Under the pieces are notes generated by a model. The model was not told the origin of the DNA and did not search any database. It was given only the letters and a program-made list of their open reading frames with translations. Of a DNA stretch of 64,000 nucleotides, positions 51,654-61,267 are shown in pieces. The stretch is taken from NCBI RefSeq assembly GCF_000422725.1, contig NZ_AUGP01000007.1, positions 1-64,000 of the forward strand, given 5' to 3'. Positions within the stretch are counted from its first letter, which is position 1. Every line of letters begins with the position of its first letter. Position numbers and translations under genes: made by a program. The stretch is from Flavobacterium subsaxonicum WB 4.1-42 = DSM 21790. GTDB taxonomy: Bacteria; Bacteroidota; Bacteroidia; Flavobacteriales; Flavobacteriaceae.

Positions 51654-52786
51654 TAGCAAACGGTTAAATAAGATACTGAGTAGGTAAACCTGCTGCTTTC
51701 GGGTACTATAAGTAATAGCTTTTCACCTTTTTTAAGCCTGCCGGAGTTCATAAGCTCTTCTACCATTAAATATATGGAAGCCGATCCCACATTGCCTACC
51801 CTGCTAAGATTCATAAACCATTTGTCTTCGGGTATGTCGATTCCACGTTCCAAAAGTGAATTATATAGACGTGTTGCAAAAAAGTTAGACGATACGTGCG
51901 GCAGCAAATAATCAACATCGCGGTAATCTACCCCATGCTTGTCTAATGCTGTTTTTGTACTGTCAGATCCTTTATCCAACACATATTTATCAAGCAGTTT
52001 TACATCCTGCTTTACAGAAAAAACCGATTCTTTAAGCCATTCTTCGGGCGTGTAGTCCTGCCACGATTTTAAGGTGCCGTCTTCCAGCTTATCGCCACCG
52101 GCATACATACAGGCATCCAGCTCATGGGCGTAAGAAAACGACTCCATCCACTCTATTTTTAACGAAACTTCGCCTCTTGGCTCACTTTCCAGTAAAAAAG
52201 CACCTGCACCATCGGATAGCATCCATCTAAGAAATTCTTTCCTAAAAGCGATAATAGGCTGTTCTTCAAGCTTTTTTAGGTTTACAACCTCGTTGTTGAA
52301 TTTTTCGGCCAGCATCCAGGTTGATGATCGTTCTGACCCCGTGCACACCGCATTTTTTGTATTGCCCGAACGTATGCTTAAAAAACCATACTTAAGGGCA
52401 TTCATACCCGCGCAACAAACACCGGATGATGAGTTTAGCTCTACCGACTGGTTTTCCATTAACCCATGCACCATTGCTGCATGCGACGGGAAAAGATTAT
52501 CTGCCGCCGATGTACCGCACGAAAGCAGCTCTACATCGTTCTTAGTAAAATTTTCATCGTACAACTGCTCTATGGCAAGATGGGTAAGCTGTGCATTGTT
52601 GTGGGTAATAGTACCTTTTTTATCTATGGCATAGTACCTGGACTTTATGCCGTTATTGCGCAGCACTATCCTGCGGGCTTTGGATGCCGTATCGTTAATC
52701 ATGCCCAGGATGCCCTCCATTTCGTCATTAGATACCGCCTCGTTAGGCAAATATTTTCCGGCTCTTGTTATATAAACATCAAACAT
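51653..52786 (-). CDS. darB: DarB-type ketosynthase III (dialkylresorcinol/cyclohexanedione synthase)
   Basis: This is a 377-residue KAS III-like enzyme. SGVCCAGMNAL carries the nucleophile (C125 on the FabH alignment), LLPHVSSNFF the His, and VGNVGSASIYLMVEEL the Asn. DarB condenses two fatty-acyl-derived units to a 1,3-cyclohexanedione, which DarA aromatises to the dialkylresorcinol (known from DarB/DarA of other bacteria). The adjacent downstream order darA-darB on this strand and the flexirubin context support the name. It does not look like housekeeping FabH. Confidence 0.92.
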   Translation of the reverse strand: MFDVYITRAGKYLPNEAVSNDEMEGILGMINDTASKARRIVLRNNGIKSRYYAIDKKGTITHNNAQLTHLAIEQLYDENFTKNDVELLSCGTSAADNLFPSHAAMVHGLMENQSVELNSSSGVCCAGMNALKYGFLSIRSGNTKNAVCTGSERSSTWMLAEKFNNEVVNLKKLEEQPIIAFRKEFLRWMLSDGAGAFLLESEPRGEVSLKIEWMESFSYAHELDACMYAGGDKLEDGTLKSWQDYTPEEWLKESVFSVKQDVKLLDKYVLDKGSDSTKTALDKHGVDYRDVDYLLPHVSSNFFATRLYNSLLERGIDIPEDKWFMNLSRVGNVGSASIYLMVEELMNSGRLKKGEKLLLIVPESSRFTYSVSYLTVC

Positions 52787-52803
52787 AATTGCTTTAATAC
52801 TTT

Positions 52804-53724
52804 TTATGCGCTCTTAACGCCTTGATAATAATTTACTACCTTTTTATTGCTGCCAATTTTAAAAGGATAAGTAAGAACGTGCAAGATATATACAATTGGC
52901 GATATAACCCAAATTGCAAGTACCAAATACACCACAAAAATCTTTAGCAGCATTTGGCGCTTTTGAGGCCTTTTTGTTATGATGCCAGACCATTTGGTAA
53001 ACACAAAATTGCCTTTTTTATCTACCGCTACAAGGTACGGACTAACCTTTACCGCCTCTTGCTCTATTAGCTTAGGCTGAAGGGCATCTAAATTCTCTGC
53101 CAACAGCTCTGTATGAATGGTTTGCCCAAATTTAACCGACTCGTTTATATCTTTTTGAGATACCCCCGGTAACGGGAATATGCCCCAATGCTTGTATTTT
53201 TTACCGCTAAACATCCACTCTACAATGGTTATAACGCTTATTAAATTGCCGGCGCGGTCTACCAGTGCTATGTTACCTTTAAGCAGCGCACCGTTTTGCG
53301 CCAGCAATACCTTAACTTTTTCCTGCGCTAAGTACCACATATTTCTGCTGCCGCTAATGGTTACAACAGGCGTATTGTTAAGCAGTTGCTTGGCTTCGGG
53401 GCTTTTTAAAAAGGAATTTATAGGGATAGATGGCGATAAAAACCACACCTGGTAATGAAACAGCACCAGGTCGTACTTTACATCTAAAATATGTTGCGGA
53501 ACCGGCTTTAACTTTGTGGGTATTTGCAGGAACGATTCCGGGAATGCCTCAAAAAACAATTCTTTATTCCACGGAAAAGGAAACGGTTTTTCCAGCTCTA
53601 TCTGATGGAATACCACGTTTATATTAGGGTCGGCCACCAGTGGCGCCGCTATATTATCGGCAATTTCTGCAAGCTGCCCCGATTGTGAATAGTATATTAC
53701 AAGAACATTTTTCATGTATGGCAA
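52804..53724 (-). CDS. darA: DarA-type aromatase, flavodoxin-like
   Basis: This 306-residue protein has an N-terminal flavodoxin-like fold (VLVIYYSQSGQLAEIADNIA, the FMN phosphate loop, about 5-24; FHYQVWFLSPS; TISGSRNMWYLAQ) and a C-terminal membrane segment (about 265-290, FVVYLVLAIWVISPIVYIL). It matches the DarA family, also labelled dialkylresorcinol condensing enzyme, which oxidises the DarB cyclohexanedione to the resorcinol. It immediately precedes darB (17-base gap). The membrane tail suggests it works at the inner membrane, near the pigment assembly site. Confidence 0.92.
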   Translation of the reverse strand: MPYMKNVLVIYYSQSGQLAEIADNIAAPLVADPNINVVFHQIELEKPFPFPWNKELFFEAFPESFLQIPTKLKPVPQHILDVKYDLVLFHYQVWFLSPSIPINSFLKSPEAKQLLNNTPVVTISGSRNMWYLAQEKVKVLLAQNGALLKGNIALVDRAGNLISVITIVEWMFSGKKYKHWGIFPLPGVSQKDINESVKFGQTIHTELLAENLDALQPKLIEQEAVKVSPYLVAVDKKGNFVFTKWSGIITKRPQKRQMLLKIFVVYLVLAIWVISPIVYILHVLTYPFKIGSNKKVVNYYQGVKSA

Positions 53725-53730
53725 TCGTAA

Positions 53731-55395
53731 TTATAGTACAACCTCTTTAAAGGTCCTTATTTTATCTTCTCTTTTTTTATGCACCCACTCGGGCCACGAT
53801 GTGGGGTCTTCGGCATCAAATATCCTTATCTTTTGGTTCTCATCGGTTACCAAAAGGTCATCTCTTTTGCACCCCAGTATTTTAGCAGCCGTTTCTATAC
53901 CCGAATAGGTTGCCCCGGCCACCCCGTGTGATAGTGTACTGGCCCCGCTAAGGTATAAGTTATTAATTTCAGCTTTATTTTTATAGGCAAATGGCCCTAC
54001 ATATTTAAGCGTTTTCTCGGTACCGTAAACGTTGCCGTTTGTGCTGTTTACATAAAACTGATTGGTTTTAGGCGTGCCCAGTTCGGCCTGTATAACGTGC
54101 TGCTTTGCACCGGGTATCATACGCTCTGCCGTATTCATAAACTTGGCAATAACCTTTTCTTTAAAAGCGGCATATTCCGGCGAATGGTAGTCGCCTTCAT
54201 CTTTAAAACCGCTAAGGCTATCGTATTCGGTATATGTAACCAGTTCGAAATTATGATACCTGCCGTTGTAGCTAACCGGGTCTTTAAGGGTGGTACAACT
54301 CATAAACAGGGCAGGAAATTCATCGCCCTCGGTAAGGTCTTTAGTAATCAGCTCGTTAAACTGGGCATCTACATCGGCATCCCTAAATATCCAGTTGTTG
54401 CCAGAATCCATTCCGGCCGCAGTAACATCCATATCTAACGTTAAAAACAATATGAGCGATGTAACCGAATATTTAGTGGCATCGAGCCTTTTAAGCAGTT
54501 TTTTGCTCAGGTGCTCCCTGCCTACAAGGTCAAGGTAGGTAATGGATGGATCGGCATTAGAGATTACCCTTTTTGCCTTTATTATCTGGCCGCCCTCCAG
54601 CTCTACACCGGTGGCGGTATTATTTTCGACTACAATTTTATTTACCCTGCTGCTAACCTTTACCTGCCCGCCATAGCGTTTAAGGCTGTTGGTCATGGCT
54701 TTTACAATACCGCTGCCACCGCCCATAGGGTAAAAGCCACCATCTGAATAATGGCCCATTACAGAACTGTGCACTATAAAGCTGGCTTTTGCCGGAGGCA
54801 ACCCATGATCGCCACACTGCACATTAAGTACTGCCTGCACCATTGGGTCTTTTACATGCCGGTTGACTATTTTTTTAAGACTGAAAAAGGCATTGTGCAC
54901 AAAATCTTTTGTTTTAAACGGTGCGGTAATTATTTGCTTAAAGCCTTTAATTTTGGGCATCATCTGCATCTGTGCATTTACCTTTTCTACAAGTGTAAGA
55001 TAGCTTTTTATCTGTTTGGCACTATCTGGAAAGCGTTTGCCCAATGTATCGGCAAAATTGCTTAGCCCTGCGGGTATATCAAACTTTTCGCTGCCAATAA
55101 TGCAATGCTCAAAGGCATTGGTATTCATCCTGAAGAAAACAAGGTCGTTGGCAATGCCAAGGCCTTTGTAGAGGTCGCTGGTGGCCTGACCTTCGTTTAA
55201 CAGCCCTATATAATGCACACCGGGGCTAAAGCGCTGCCCGTTTAGCGTAAAGCTATGGCACCACCCCCCTGGCACGTAATGCTGCTCCAGCACCAGTACC
55301 TTTTGGCCGGCACGTGCAAGGCAAATTGCTGCCGATAAGCCACCGGCTCCGGAACCAATTATAATAGTATCTAACTCAAGCTGTGTATGGGGCAT
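53731..55395 (-). CDS. FAD-dependent oxidoreductase, phytoene-desaturase/RetSat-like
   Basis: This is a 554-residue protein from MPHTQ; a start five codons earlier is possible. TIIIGSGAGGLSAAICLARAGQKVLVLEQHYVPGG is the FAD-binding motif, and the C-terminus has NLYLSGASTLSHGVAGATYSG. It is the second such enzyme in the cluster and is not closely similar to the one at 31280-32803. Candidate chemistry is polyene desaturation or reduction, or ring modification. It sits between the LpxL-like gene and darA. Confidence 0.88.
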   Translation of the reverse strand: MPHTQLELDTIIIGSGAGGLSAAICLARAGQKVLVLEQHYVPGGWCHSFTLNGQRFSPGVHYIGLLNEGQATSDLYKGLGIANDLVFFRMNTNAFEHCIIGSEKFDIPAGLSNFADTLGKRFPDSAKQIKSYLTLVEKVNAQMQMMPKIKGFKQIITAPFKTKDFVHNAFFSLKKIVNRHVKDPMVQAVLNVQCGDHGLPPAKASFIVHSSVMGHYSDGGFYPMGGGSGIVKAMTNSLKRYGGQVKVSSRVNKIVVENNTATGVELEGGQIIKAKRVISNADPSITYLDLVGREHLSKKLLKRLDATKYSVTSLILFLTLDMDVTAAGMDSGNNWIFRDADVDAQFNELITKDLTEGDEFPALFMSCTTLKDPVSYNGRYHNFELVTYTEYDSLSGFKDEGDYHSPEYAAFKEKVIAKFMNTAERMIPGAKQHVIQAELGTPKTNQFYVNSTNGNVYGTEKTLKYVGPFAYKNKAEINNLYLSGASTLSHGVAGATYSGIETAAKILGCKRDDLLVTDENQKIRIFDAEDPTSWPEWVHKKREDKIRTFKEVVL

Positions 55396-55444
55396 GGCTA
55401 AAGATAACAAGTTTGGGGCAATTTAAAAACTGCCTTGTAAATTT

Positions 55445-56329
55445 TTATTTGTTTTTGAAAGCCTGCCAGAAATCGAAGTAGTTAAACCACTGCAACGGAT
55501 ACCTTTTTAGCATAGACTCTACACTGGCAATGTAGGCGCGCAGCAATGCTTTTTCGTCGCGGTGCTTAACCTCTGCCTCGCGTGCATACAAATGGTAGTG
55601 CAGGTTTTTCTCTTTCATTACATAAACAAAAAGAACCGGCACCCTAAGGCGCGATGCGATAAGGAAAGGCCCTGCCGGAAACTTGGCTTCTTCTCCTAAA
55701 AAAGGTTCTGTAAGGTGCTTGATGCCTTCCAGGTAACGATCGCCGGTAAGGCAGATAAGCTCGTTAGCAGCAAGTGCGGCGTTAATTTCGTAAATATGCG
55801 AAAGGTCTTCTTTTATGATGATAAACTTGATAGCCGATTTGGACGAGATGCTTTCCAGATAGCTTTTTATAGCCCTGTGCTCCAGATCTGACGTTACAAG
55901 GTTAATTTGGAACTGGTCGTCCAGATCTGATAAAAAGTATTCGGCAATTTCAAAATTGCCTATGTGGGCACTAATAAGCACTCCGCCCTGTTTGTTGGCC
56001 AGCAGGTTTTTAATGCGCTCAATACCGTCAAACTCGTACGTAAAGCGATTACGCATACCTGCCGATATTGCCGTTTTATCTATTAGCGTTTGCCCAAAGC
56101 TATAGTAGCTCATAAAAACCATTTTCCTGGCTTTAGCGCGCGTATAGCCCATGCGGTTGTGCAGGTAGTAAAACGTAACCCGGTTGGTTTTCTTTAAAAA
56201 TAAAAAGTAATAAGAGGCAACAAAGTACAGCACAAAATAGGATGCCCTAACCCCCAGGTTTTTTATACAAAATACAAATATTTTGTAGCCCAGCAGGTTA
56301 CCTTTAGATTTACCATCCCATTCGCTCAT
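55445..56329 (-). CDS. LpxL/HtrB-like acyltransferase
   Basis: This 294-residue protein has an N-terminal membrane-associated helix (VLYFVASYYFLFL) and the lysophospholipid acyltransferase motif AHIGNFEIAEYF, the HX4E catalytic pair (H122, E127), followed by LTGDRYLEGIKHLTEPFLGEEAKFPAGPF. LpxL proteins transfer acyl chains from ACP to lipid A. Cluster-linked relatives in aryl polyene loci probably move ACP-bound products to a lipid acceptor. It abuts the ACP gene start-to-stop (56329/56330). Confidence 0.88.
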   Translation of the reverse strand: MSEWDGKSKGNLLGYKIFVFCIKNLGVRASYFVLYFVASYYFLFLKKTNRVTFYYLHNRMGYTRAKARKMVFMSYYSFGQTLIDKTAISAGMRNRFTYEFDGIERIKNLLANKQGGVLISAHIGNFEIAEYFLSDLDDQFQINLVTSDLEHRAIKSYLESISSKSAIKFIIIKEDLSHIYEINAALAANELICLTGDRYLEGIKHLTEPFLGEEAKFPAGPFLIASRLRVPVLFVYVMKEKNLHYHLYAREAEVKHRDEKALLRAYIASVESMLKRYPLQWFNYFDFWQAFKNK

Positions 56330-56581
56330 TTATTTTAGGGCGTTTACCTTATTTTCTATAAGGTTATAAAAGTCGTTAAAAGTAACAATACCCACAAAAT
56401 CTGCCTCGCCAAGCTTCACTTTAAAATTAGACTCTACAGTTACAACAAGGTCTACGTAATCAAGGCTGTCCAGCCCCAATGTATCTTTTAAATTGGCATC
56501 GGGCTCAATAGCATCGGCATCAACTTCAAACTCGTCAATTAAAAAATCGTTAATCTTCTCAATAATTACTGCTTTGTCCAT
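56330..56581 (-). CDS. Acyl carrier protein 2
   Basis: This 83-residue acidic ACP has TLGLDSLDYVDLV (S39 for phosphopantetheine). It lies next to the LpxL-like acyltransferase and after a KS and FabG, so it probably feeds that acyltransferase or starts the polyene chain. It is distinct from ACP 1 (44892-45149), which carries DSIDALEL. Confidence 0.95.
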   Translation of the reverse strand: MDKAVIIEKINDFLIDEFEVDADAIEPDANLKDTLGLDSLDYVDLVVTVESNFKVKLGEADFVGIVTFNDFYNLIENKVNALK

Positions 56582-56590
56582 GTGTTAATT

Positions 56591-57808
56591 TTAAACTTTT
56601 TTTACTATTAAAGCAGAGTTCGTTCCGCCGAACCCAAAAGAATTCGACAAAAATATATTAATTTCCTTATCAATCGTTGTTTCTGCAAGATTTAATTTTG
56701 CCGAGTCTTCATCGGGGTTTTCGAAGTTTATGTTAGGCGCCACAAACGAATTTTCCATCATTAAAACAGAGTAAATAACCTCGCTTGCACCTGCCATCCA
56801 GCACTCGTGCCCGGTCATCGATTTGGTAGAGCTTACATACGGCTTGCTGCCAAATATCTCGAAAATAGCTTTAGCCTCGTTGGCATCGCCTACAGGTGTA
56901 GAAGTTGCATGTGCATTAATGTAGTCTACATCCTCGGGCTTTATACCTGCCTGATCTAAAGCTTTTTGCATAGCGTAAGCCGGTCCGGTAACGTTTGGCG
57001 TAGAGATGTGGCCACCGTTAGACGAGAAGCCGTAGCCTATAATTTCGGCCAATATTGGAGCTCCGCGTTTTACTGCCGACTCGTAGCTTTCTAATATTAA
57101 TGTGGCACCGCCGCCGCTTGGCACCAACCCATTACGGGAGGCATCAAAAGGGCGCGAAGCCTTAGCGGGATCTGTATCGCCGGGAGAAAACACACCTAAG
57201 CCATCAAAACTGGCCATGGCATATTTGTTGATTTCCTGTGCGCCGCCGCAGATAATGGTATCCTGAAGCCCGCTTTTTATAAGGTAATAGCCCATACCCA
57301 ACGAATGCGATCCGCTGGCGCAGGCAGCACTTACCGTAAGGTTAATGCCCCTTAGCTTAAATATAGTAGAAAGGTTCATGGTAATGGTAGAGTTCATGGA
57401 CTTAAATATAGCCCCGGACCCTATTAGTGCCGTATCTTTCTTTTCTCTTATAACATCGGTAGCATCTATAATAGCTTTAGATACACTATCGTTGCCATAC
57501 ATAATGCCCACCTCGTTATTTTCAAGAAAATCATCGTCTATACCTGCCTGCTTTAAAGCCTGTATGGTAGCCATATACGCATATTCGGTCTCTTCGCCTA
57601 TGCTTATGCGCTGCCTCCTGTTTAAAAGCTCTTTAAGGTCTGGTTTGGGCACCATACCCGTTAAGCACGACCTAAACCCGAATTCTTTTCTCTCTTCATC
57701 ATACTTTATACCCGATTTGCCCTGGTATAACGATTCTTTAACCTCATCAAGCGATGTGCCAATACAGGAATAAATGCCCATACCGGTAATTACCACTCTT
57801 CTTTCCAT
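56591..57808 (-). CDS. Beta-ketoacyl-ACP synthase (FabF-like)
   Basis: This is a 405-residue ketosynthase with VSAACASGSHSL (C163), NAHATSTPVGD (in place of HGTxTP, His kept), STKSMTGHECWMAG (Lys, His kept) and a terminal NSFGFGGTNSALI. It is active by these residues. The flanking genes encode FabG and ACP 2. This triple could perform the first extension of the coumaroyl starter. It is one of three active FabF-like proteins in the cluster. Confidence 0.93.
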   Translation of the reverse strand: MERRVVITGMGIYSCIGTSLDEVKESLYQGKSGIKYDEERKEFGFRSCLTGMVPKPDLKELLNRRQRISIGEETEYAYMATIQALKQAGIDDDFLENNEVGIMYGNDSVSKAIIDATDVIREKKDTALIGSGAIFKSMNSTITMNLSTIFKLRGINLTVSAACASGSHSLGMGYYLIKSGLQDTIICGGAQEINKYAMASFDGLGVFSPGDTDPAKASRPFDASRNGLVPSGGGATLILESYESAVKRGAPILAEIIGYGFSSNGGHISTPNVTGPAYAMQKALDQAGIKPEDVDYINAHATSTPVGDANEAKAIFEIFGSKPYVSSTKSMTGHECWMAGASEVIYSVLMMENSFVAPNINFENPDEDSAKLNLAETTIDKEINIFLSNSFGFGGTNSALIVKKV

Positions 57809-57833
57809 TGTTCGCGTTTTGGTTTATATATAG

Positions 57834-58565
57834 TTAGGAGTATATACCCCCGTTAATATTAATTACTTCGCCTGTAATGTAGCCTGCTTTTTTAGAAGCC
57901 AGGAAACTTACCAGGTCGGCCACCTCATCGGCTTCGCCAAAGCGGTTGGCGGGCACCATTTTTACCAGTTCTTTTTCGTCTAACTGGCCGGTCATATCGG
58001 TTTTAATAAACCCGGGAGCCACAGCATTAACCGTAATGTTGCGTTTTGCAACTTCCTGGGCCAGTGCCTTAGTAGCAGCAACAACCGCGCCTTTTGCCGC
58101 AGAGTAGTTGGTTTGCCCCGGTGTGCCCTTAACCCCGGATACCGATACCATATTAATTATCCGGCCGTATTTGTTGCGCAACAGCTTTTGTATAAAAAAG
58201 CTGGTAACGTTATAAAAGCCATTAAGGCTGGTATTTATTACCGATGACCAATCATCCTGAGACATCCACATAAAAAGGCCATCTCTGGTTATGCCTGCAT
58301 TGTTTACTATTACCTCTACCAAAGCATCGGGGTTAGCCTCCTGCCATTGGGTTAGCACACTTTTAACCTCGTCTGCATTAGCAACATCAAATTTTAAAAG
58401 CTCGCCAGTAGCACCGTTTTCTATAACTTTTTGCAGAGTTTCTTCGGCTGCAGCCAGGTTAGACTGGTAGTTAATAAGTATATGGTAATTGCTGTCGGCA
58501 GCCAGTTTCTGGCAAATGGCACTACCAATGCCCCTGGAGCCGCCCGTAACTAATGCACACTTCAT
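57834..58565 (-). CDS. fabG: 3-oxoacyl-ACP reductase
   Basis: This 243-residue SDR enzyme has ALVTGGSRGIGSAIC (NADPH loop), NNAGITRDGLF, IINMVSVSGVKG (catalytic Ser), TNYSAAKGAV (Tyr and Lys) and PGFIKTDMT. It reduces the 3-keto group made by the ketosynthase. Because it sits inside the pigment operon, it is probably a dedicated copy; a second housekeeping FabG would be expected elsewhere. The name fabG is by homology only. Confidence 0.92.
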   Translation of the reverse strand: MKCALVTGGSRGIGSAICQKLAADSNYHILINYQSNLAAAEETLQKVIENGATGELLKFDVANADEVKSVLTQWQEANPDALVEVIVNNAGITRDGLFMWMSQDDWSSVINTSLNGFYNVTSFFIQKLLRNKYGRIINMVSVSGVKGTPGQTNYSAAKGAVVAATKALAQEVAKRNITVNAVAPGFIKTDMTGQLDEKELVKMVPANRFGEADEVADLVSFLASKKAGYITGEVININGGIYS

Positions 58566-58576
58566 AAATTAATTTT

Positions 58577-59680
58577 CTAATTGAATAATTCGGCGTTTTC
58601 AAACCATTGGTTGCCCAGCAGCTGGCCTTTTGTATCTAAAAATCCCCACTTTTTGTTGTTCTTAACACGGGCAAGGCCTTTAACAAAACCTTTTTGGTCG
58701 TCGCTAAAAAACGAAAGCGCCGCAGTAATATCATAATTGGTTGGAATAATAACTTTGCCTGTGGTATCTATAAAACCCCAGTCTTTATCTTTAACAGGAG
58801 CAAGGCCATCTTCGCTAAAAATTTCGGCATCGTTGTAAATAGGTTCTACAACAAAAGCACCTTTAGTATTTACATAACCCCACTTTTTACCCACATAAAC
58901 CGGCGCAAGGCCTTTGGTAAAAGCACGGGCTTTATCAAACTTAGGCTCAATAGCCCAGTCGCCCTTAAGGTCTATAAAACCAATTTTTTTTGCTTTACGG
59001 GCATAGGTAAGGTCCTGAGAATGGAAATCCCATATTTTATCTACACCATCAATAGCTTTAAACTTGCCGGCAATAACAAGGCCAAATGCCTCGCCGTTTC
59101 TTGCCCAGGTAACACCTTTATGGTAATCGCCAATTTCATCATAAGTAGCCTCTACCACTACTTTACCGGCTTTATCTAAAATACCCCAGCGGCCGTTATT
59201 TTTAAAACGCGCGTAGTTGCCTTTAAACGATTTTATAACCTCGTACTTAGGCTCCAGCACCACCGTGCCTTTAGGGTTTATAAGCCCTACTTTGTCGCCC
59301 TGTTTAATAAAAGCAACACCATCTTCAAAAGTATAGTACTTATCTGTTGCAGGAGTGGTTACAGTTTCGCCCATTTTATTAATGTAAAAGCGCTTTTTGT
59401 CTTTTTCTACCACGCAAAGCCCGCTGTTAAAATCTTCGGCATCATCAAAAGTGGCAGGTATGGCCCACTCGCCTTTTGCATTAATAAAACCCCATTTGCC
59501 TTTATCGTTAACGGCGGCAAGGCCATCGCTAAAACCCCTGGCTTTATCATACTGGGGCTTTATGGCATACTGCCCGGTTTTATTAATGTAACCAATTTTA
59601 GAATCCTGCTTTACAAGCGCCAGCTCCTGGCAAAACGCTGCCTGTACACATAACAATAAAAAGAAAATGATTTTTTTCAT
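58577..59680 (-). CDS. WG-repeat secreted protein
   Basis: This 367-residue protein has a signal peptide (cut after AAFCQ). It then consists almost wholly of seven to eight WG repeats of about 35-45 residues (KIGYINKTGQYAIKPQYDKAR, KWGFINAKGEWAIPATFDDA, RWGILDKAGKVVVEATYDE). WG repeats fold as beta-rich solenoids and have no fixed role. The gene stands between the ammonia-lyase and FabG within the pigment operon (11- and 23-base gaps). It may be a periplasmic scaffold or binding protein. The role is unknown. Confidence 0.9.
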   Translation of the reverse strand: MKKIIFFLLLCVQAAFCQELALVKQDSKIGYINKTGQYAIKPQYDKARGFSDGLAAVNDKGKWGFINAKGEWAIPATFDDAEDFNSGLCVVEKDKKRFYINKMGETVTTPATDKYYTFEDGVAFIKQGDKVGLINPKGTVVLEPKYEVIKSFKGNYARFKNNGRWGILDKAGKVVVEATYDEIGDYHKGVTWARNGEAFGLVIAGKFKAIDGVDKIWDFHSQDLTYARKAKKIGFIDLKGDWAIEPKFDKARAFTKGLAPVYVGKKWGYVNTKGAFVVEPIYNDAEIFSEDGLAPVKDKDWGFIDTTGKVIIPTNYDITAALSFFSDDQKGFVKGLARVKNNKKWGFLDTKGQLLGNQWFENAELFN

Positions 59681-59703
59681 GCCTATATGGTTTTAAGTTT
59701 ACA

Positions 59704-61221
59704 TTACTTCATAAGATAATCCTTAATAGCCTGCACATACGGGTACATAACCCTGTCTTCAGAAAACACAGGAAGTATAGCCCTTACATCATCATATATT
59801 TGTCTTGTACCCAAAGATACTTCATTTTTATAATCTAAAGCATCTACGGCCTGCACAATTGCCATAAGCTCAATAGCTAACACCTCAAAAGCATTTTCTA
59901 TAACCTTAGCTGTTATTACCGCAGCATTGGTACCCATACTTACAATATCCTGATTGTCGTTATTGTTGGGTATGCTGTGTACATACATAGGGTTAGACAG
60001 CATTTGGTTCTCTGCCGTGGTGCTAACCGCCGTAAACTGTACACCCTGCAAACCAAAGTTAAAGCCCAGTTTACCCAGGTTGGTAAATGGTGGCAGTATC
60101 TCGTTTATACGGGCATTCATTAAATAGTTAAGCTGGCGCTCTGCAAGCATAGACAGCTTGGTTACTACCAGTTTTAGCTTATCCATTTCGAGCGATATAT
60201 AATCGCCGTGGAAGTTACCGCCGTGGTATACCAGCTTGTTCTTAACATCTACAATAGGGTTATCGTTAGCCGAGTTGATCTCGTTCTCTAACACCAGCGC
60301 CGTTTCGTTAATGGTATCTAACACCGGGCCCAGTATTTGGGGCACACAGCGCAGTGAGTAATATTCCTGAACCTTTTCTTTAAACACCGTCTCTGTATTA
60401 TCGCCGGTGTAAAGGTGGTCTTCTCTCTTGCGGATAAGCTTGCTGGTTTGCAGGTGCTGCCTCATACGGGCGGCTACCTCCTGCTGGCCCTTATGCAGTT
60501 TGGTATTGTTAAGCTCTGCCGATAAATGATCATCATACGCCTTAACGATCTCGTTAATAGCTGCCGAAAATTTAAGCGACCAGTCTAACAGCTTTTTAGC
60601 ATTGGTAAGATTCACGATACCAATACCCGTCATTACACTGGTACCGTTCATTAATGCAAGGCCTTCGCGAATTTCTACATTTATTGGGGTAAGCCCCTCT
60701 ATTGCAAAAACATCGGCGGTGGCTTTGCGTTCGCCTTTATAAAACACTTCGCCTTCGCCAATAAGCACAAGGGCAAGGTGGGCAAGCTGAACTAAGTCGC
60801 CACTGGCACCAACACCGCCATGCTCAAATATAAGCGGGCATATATCTTTATTAATAAGCTCCTGCATTAAATGGATAACCGACGGGTGCACCCCAGAGTT
60901 ACCCAAAGACAATGTGTTTAGCCTTGCCAGTATGGCCGACTTTACAAATACGGGCGACAAAGGTTTACCGGTGCCCGATGCATGGCTTCTTATTAAATTG
61001 TATTGTAGTTGTATCCTGTCCTGGTCTTCTATACGGTATTGCGCCATTGGCCCAAACCCTGTATTTACACCATAAATAATTTTATTTGCCGAAAACTCTT
61101 TTAAAAAATCAAAGCTTTGTGTTACTCTTTCCAGCACCTCTTTACTAACCTCTACGTTATTGTTGCCAAAAACTATCGATTCAAATTGCTCAAGGCTTAA
61201 ATACTCGTTTATCTTCGTCAT
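59704..61221 (-). CDS. Tyrosine ammonia-lyase (HAL/PAL/TAL family), flexirubin starter enzyme
   Basis: This 505-residue protein has the MIO cofactor triad GVGASGDLVQL (A139-S140-G141), YGVNTGFGPMAQ (catalytic Tyr50), NLIRSHASGTG, and SLRCVPQILGPVLDTI. The sequence closely follows the F. johnsoniae tyrosine ammonia-lyase as I recall it (opening NEYLSLE, RSH.SGTGKPLSP, HKGQQE, and end PYVQ.IKDYL). It turns L-tyrosine to 4-coumarate, the aryl starter of flexirubin. Histidine ammonia-lyase is the alternative but is less likely given the cluster. It is the first gene of the 34-gene operon. Confidence 0.93.
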   Translation of the reverse strand: MTKINEYLSLEQFESIVFGNNNVEVSKEVLERVTQSFDFLKEFSANKIIYGVNTGFGPMAQYRIEDQDRIQLQYNLIRSHASGTGKPLSPVFVKSAILARLNTLSLGNSGVHPSVIHLMQELINKDICPLIFEHGGVGASGDLVQLAHLALVLIGEGEVFYKGERKATADVFAIEGLTPINVEIREGLALMNGTSVMTGIGIVNLTNAKKLLDWSLKFSAAINEIVKAYDDHLSAELNNTKLHKGQQEVAARMRQHLQTSKLIRKREDHLYTGDNTETVFKEKVQEYYSLRCVPQILGPVLDTINETALVLENEINSANDNPIVDVKNKLVYHGGNFHGDYISLEMDKLKLVVTKLSMLAERQLNYLMNARINEILPPFTNLGKLGFNFGLQGVQFTAVSTTAENQMLSNPMYVHSIPNNNDNQDIVSMGTNAAVITAKVIENAFEVLAIELMAIVQAVDALDYKNEVSLGTRQIYDDVRAILPVFSEDRVMYPYVQAIKDYLMK

Positions 61222-61249
61222 TTATACGTAATTAAATTGCGCTGTTGGG

Positions 61250-61257
61250 CAAAATTA
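61250..61257 (-). promoter_or_regulatory. Promoter -7 box for the flexirubin operon
   Basis: On the minus strand TAATTTTG is a perfect TAnnTTTG box, 28 bases before the ammonia-lyase start. No good TTG lies at the expected 17-23-base distance. Instead the region holds the TGTAAAAT palindrome (61268-61290), so an activator may be needed. Confidence 0.5.
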
Positions 61258-61267
61258 TTTTTTTATA

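Noticed and set aside
51653..52786. Housekeeping FabH
   Set aside because: It lies beside darA, is longer than FabH and has a CCAG active site; no fatty-acid housekeeping genes surround it.
31280..55395. Carotenoid pathway, because of two phytoene-desaturase-like enzymes
   Set aside because: No phytoene synthase, cyclase or ketolase is present, and the surrounding genes are aryl polyene and dialkylresorcinol genes.
59704..61221. Histidine ammonia-lyase of histidine breakdown (HutH)
   Set aside because: No urocanase or other hut gene is adjacent, and the sequence and cluster fit the Flavobacterium tyrosine ammonia-lyase better, although the RSH motif alone could suggest HutH.
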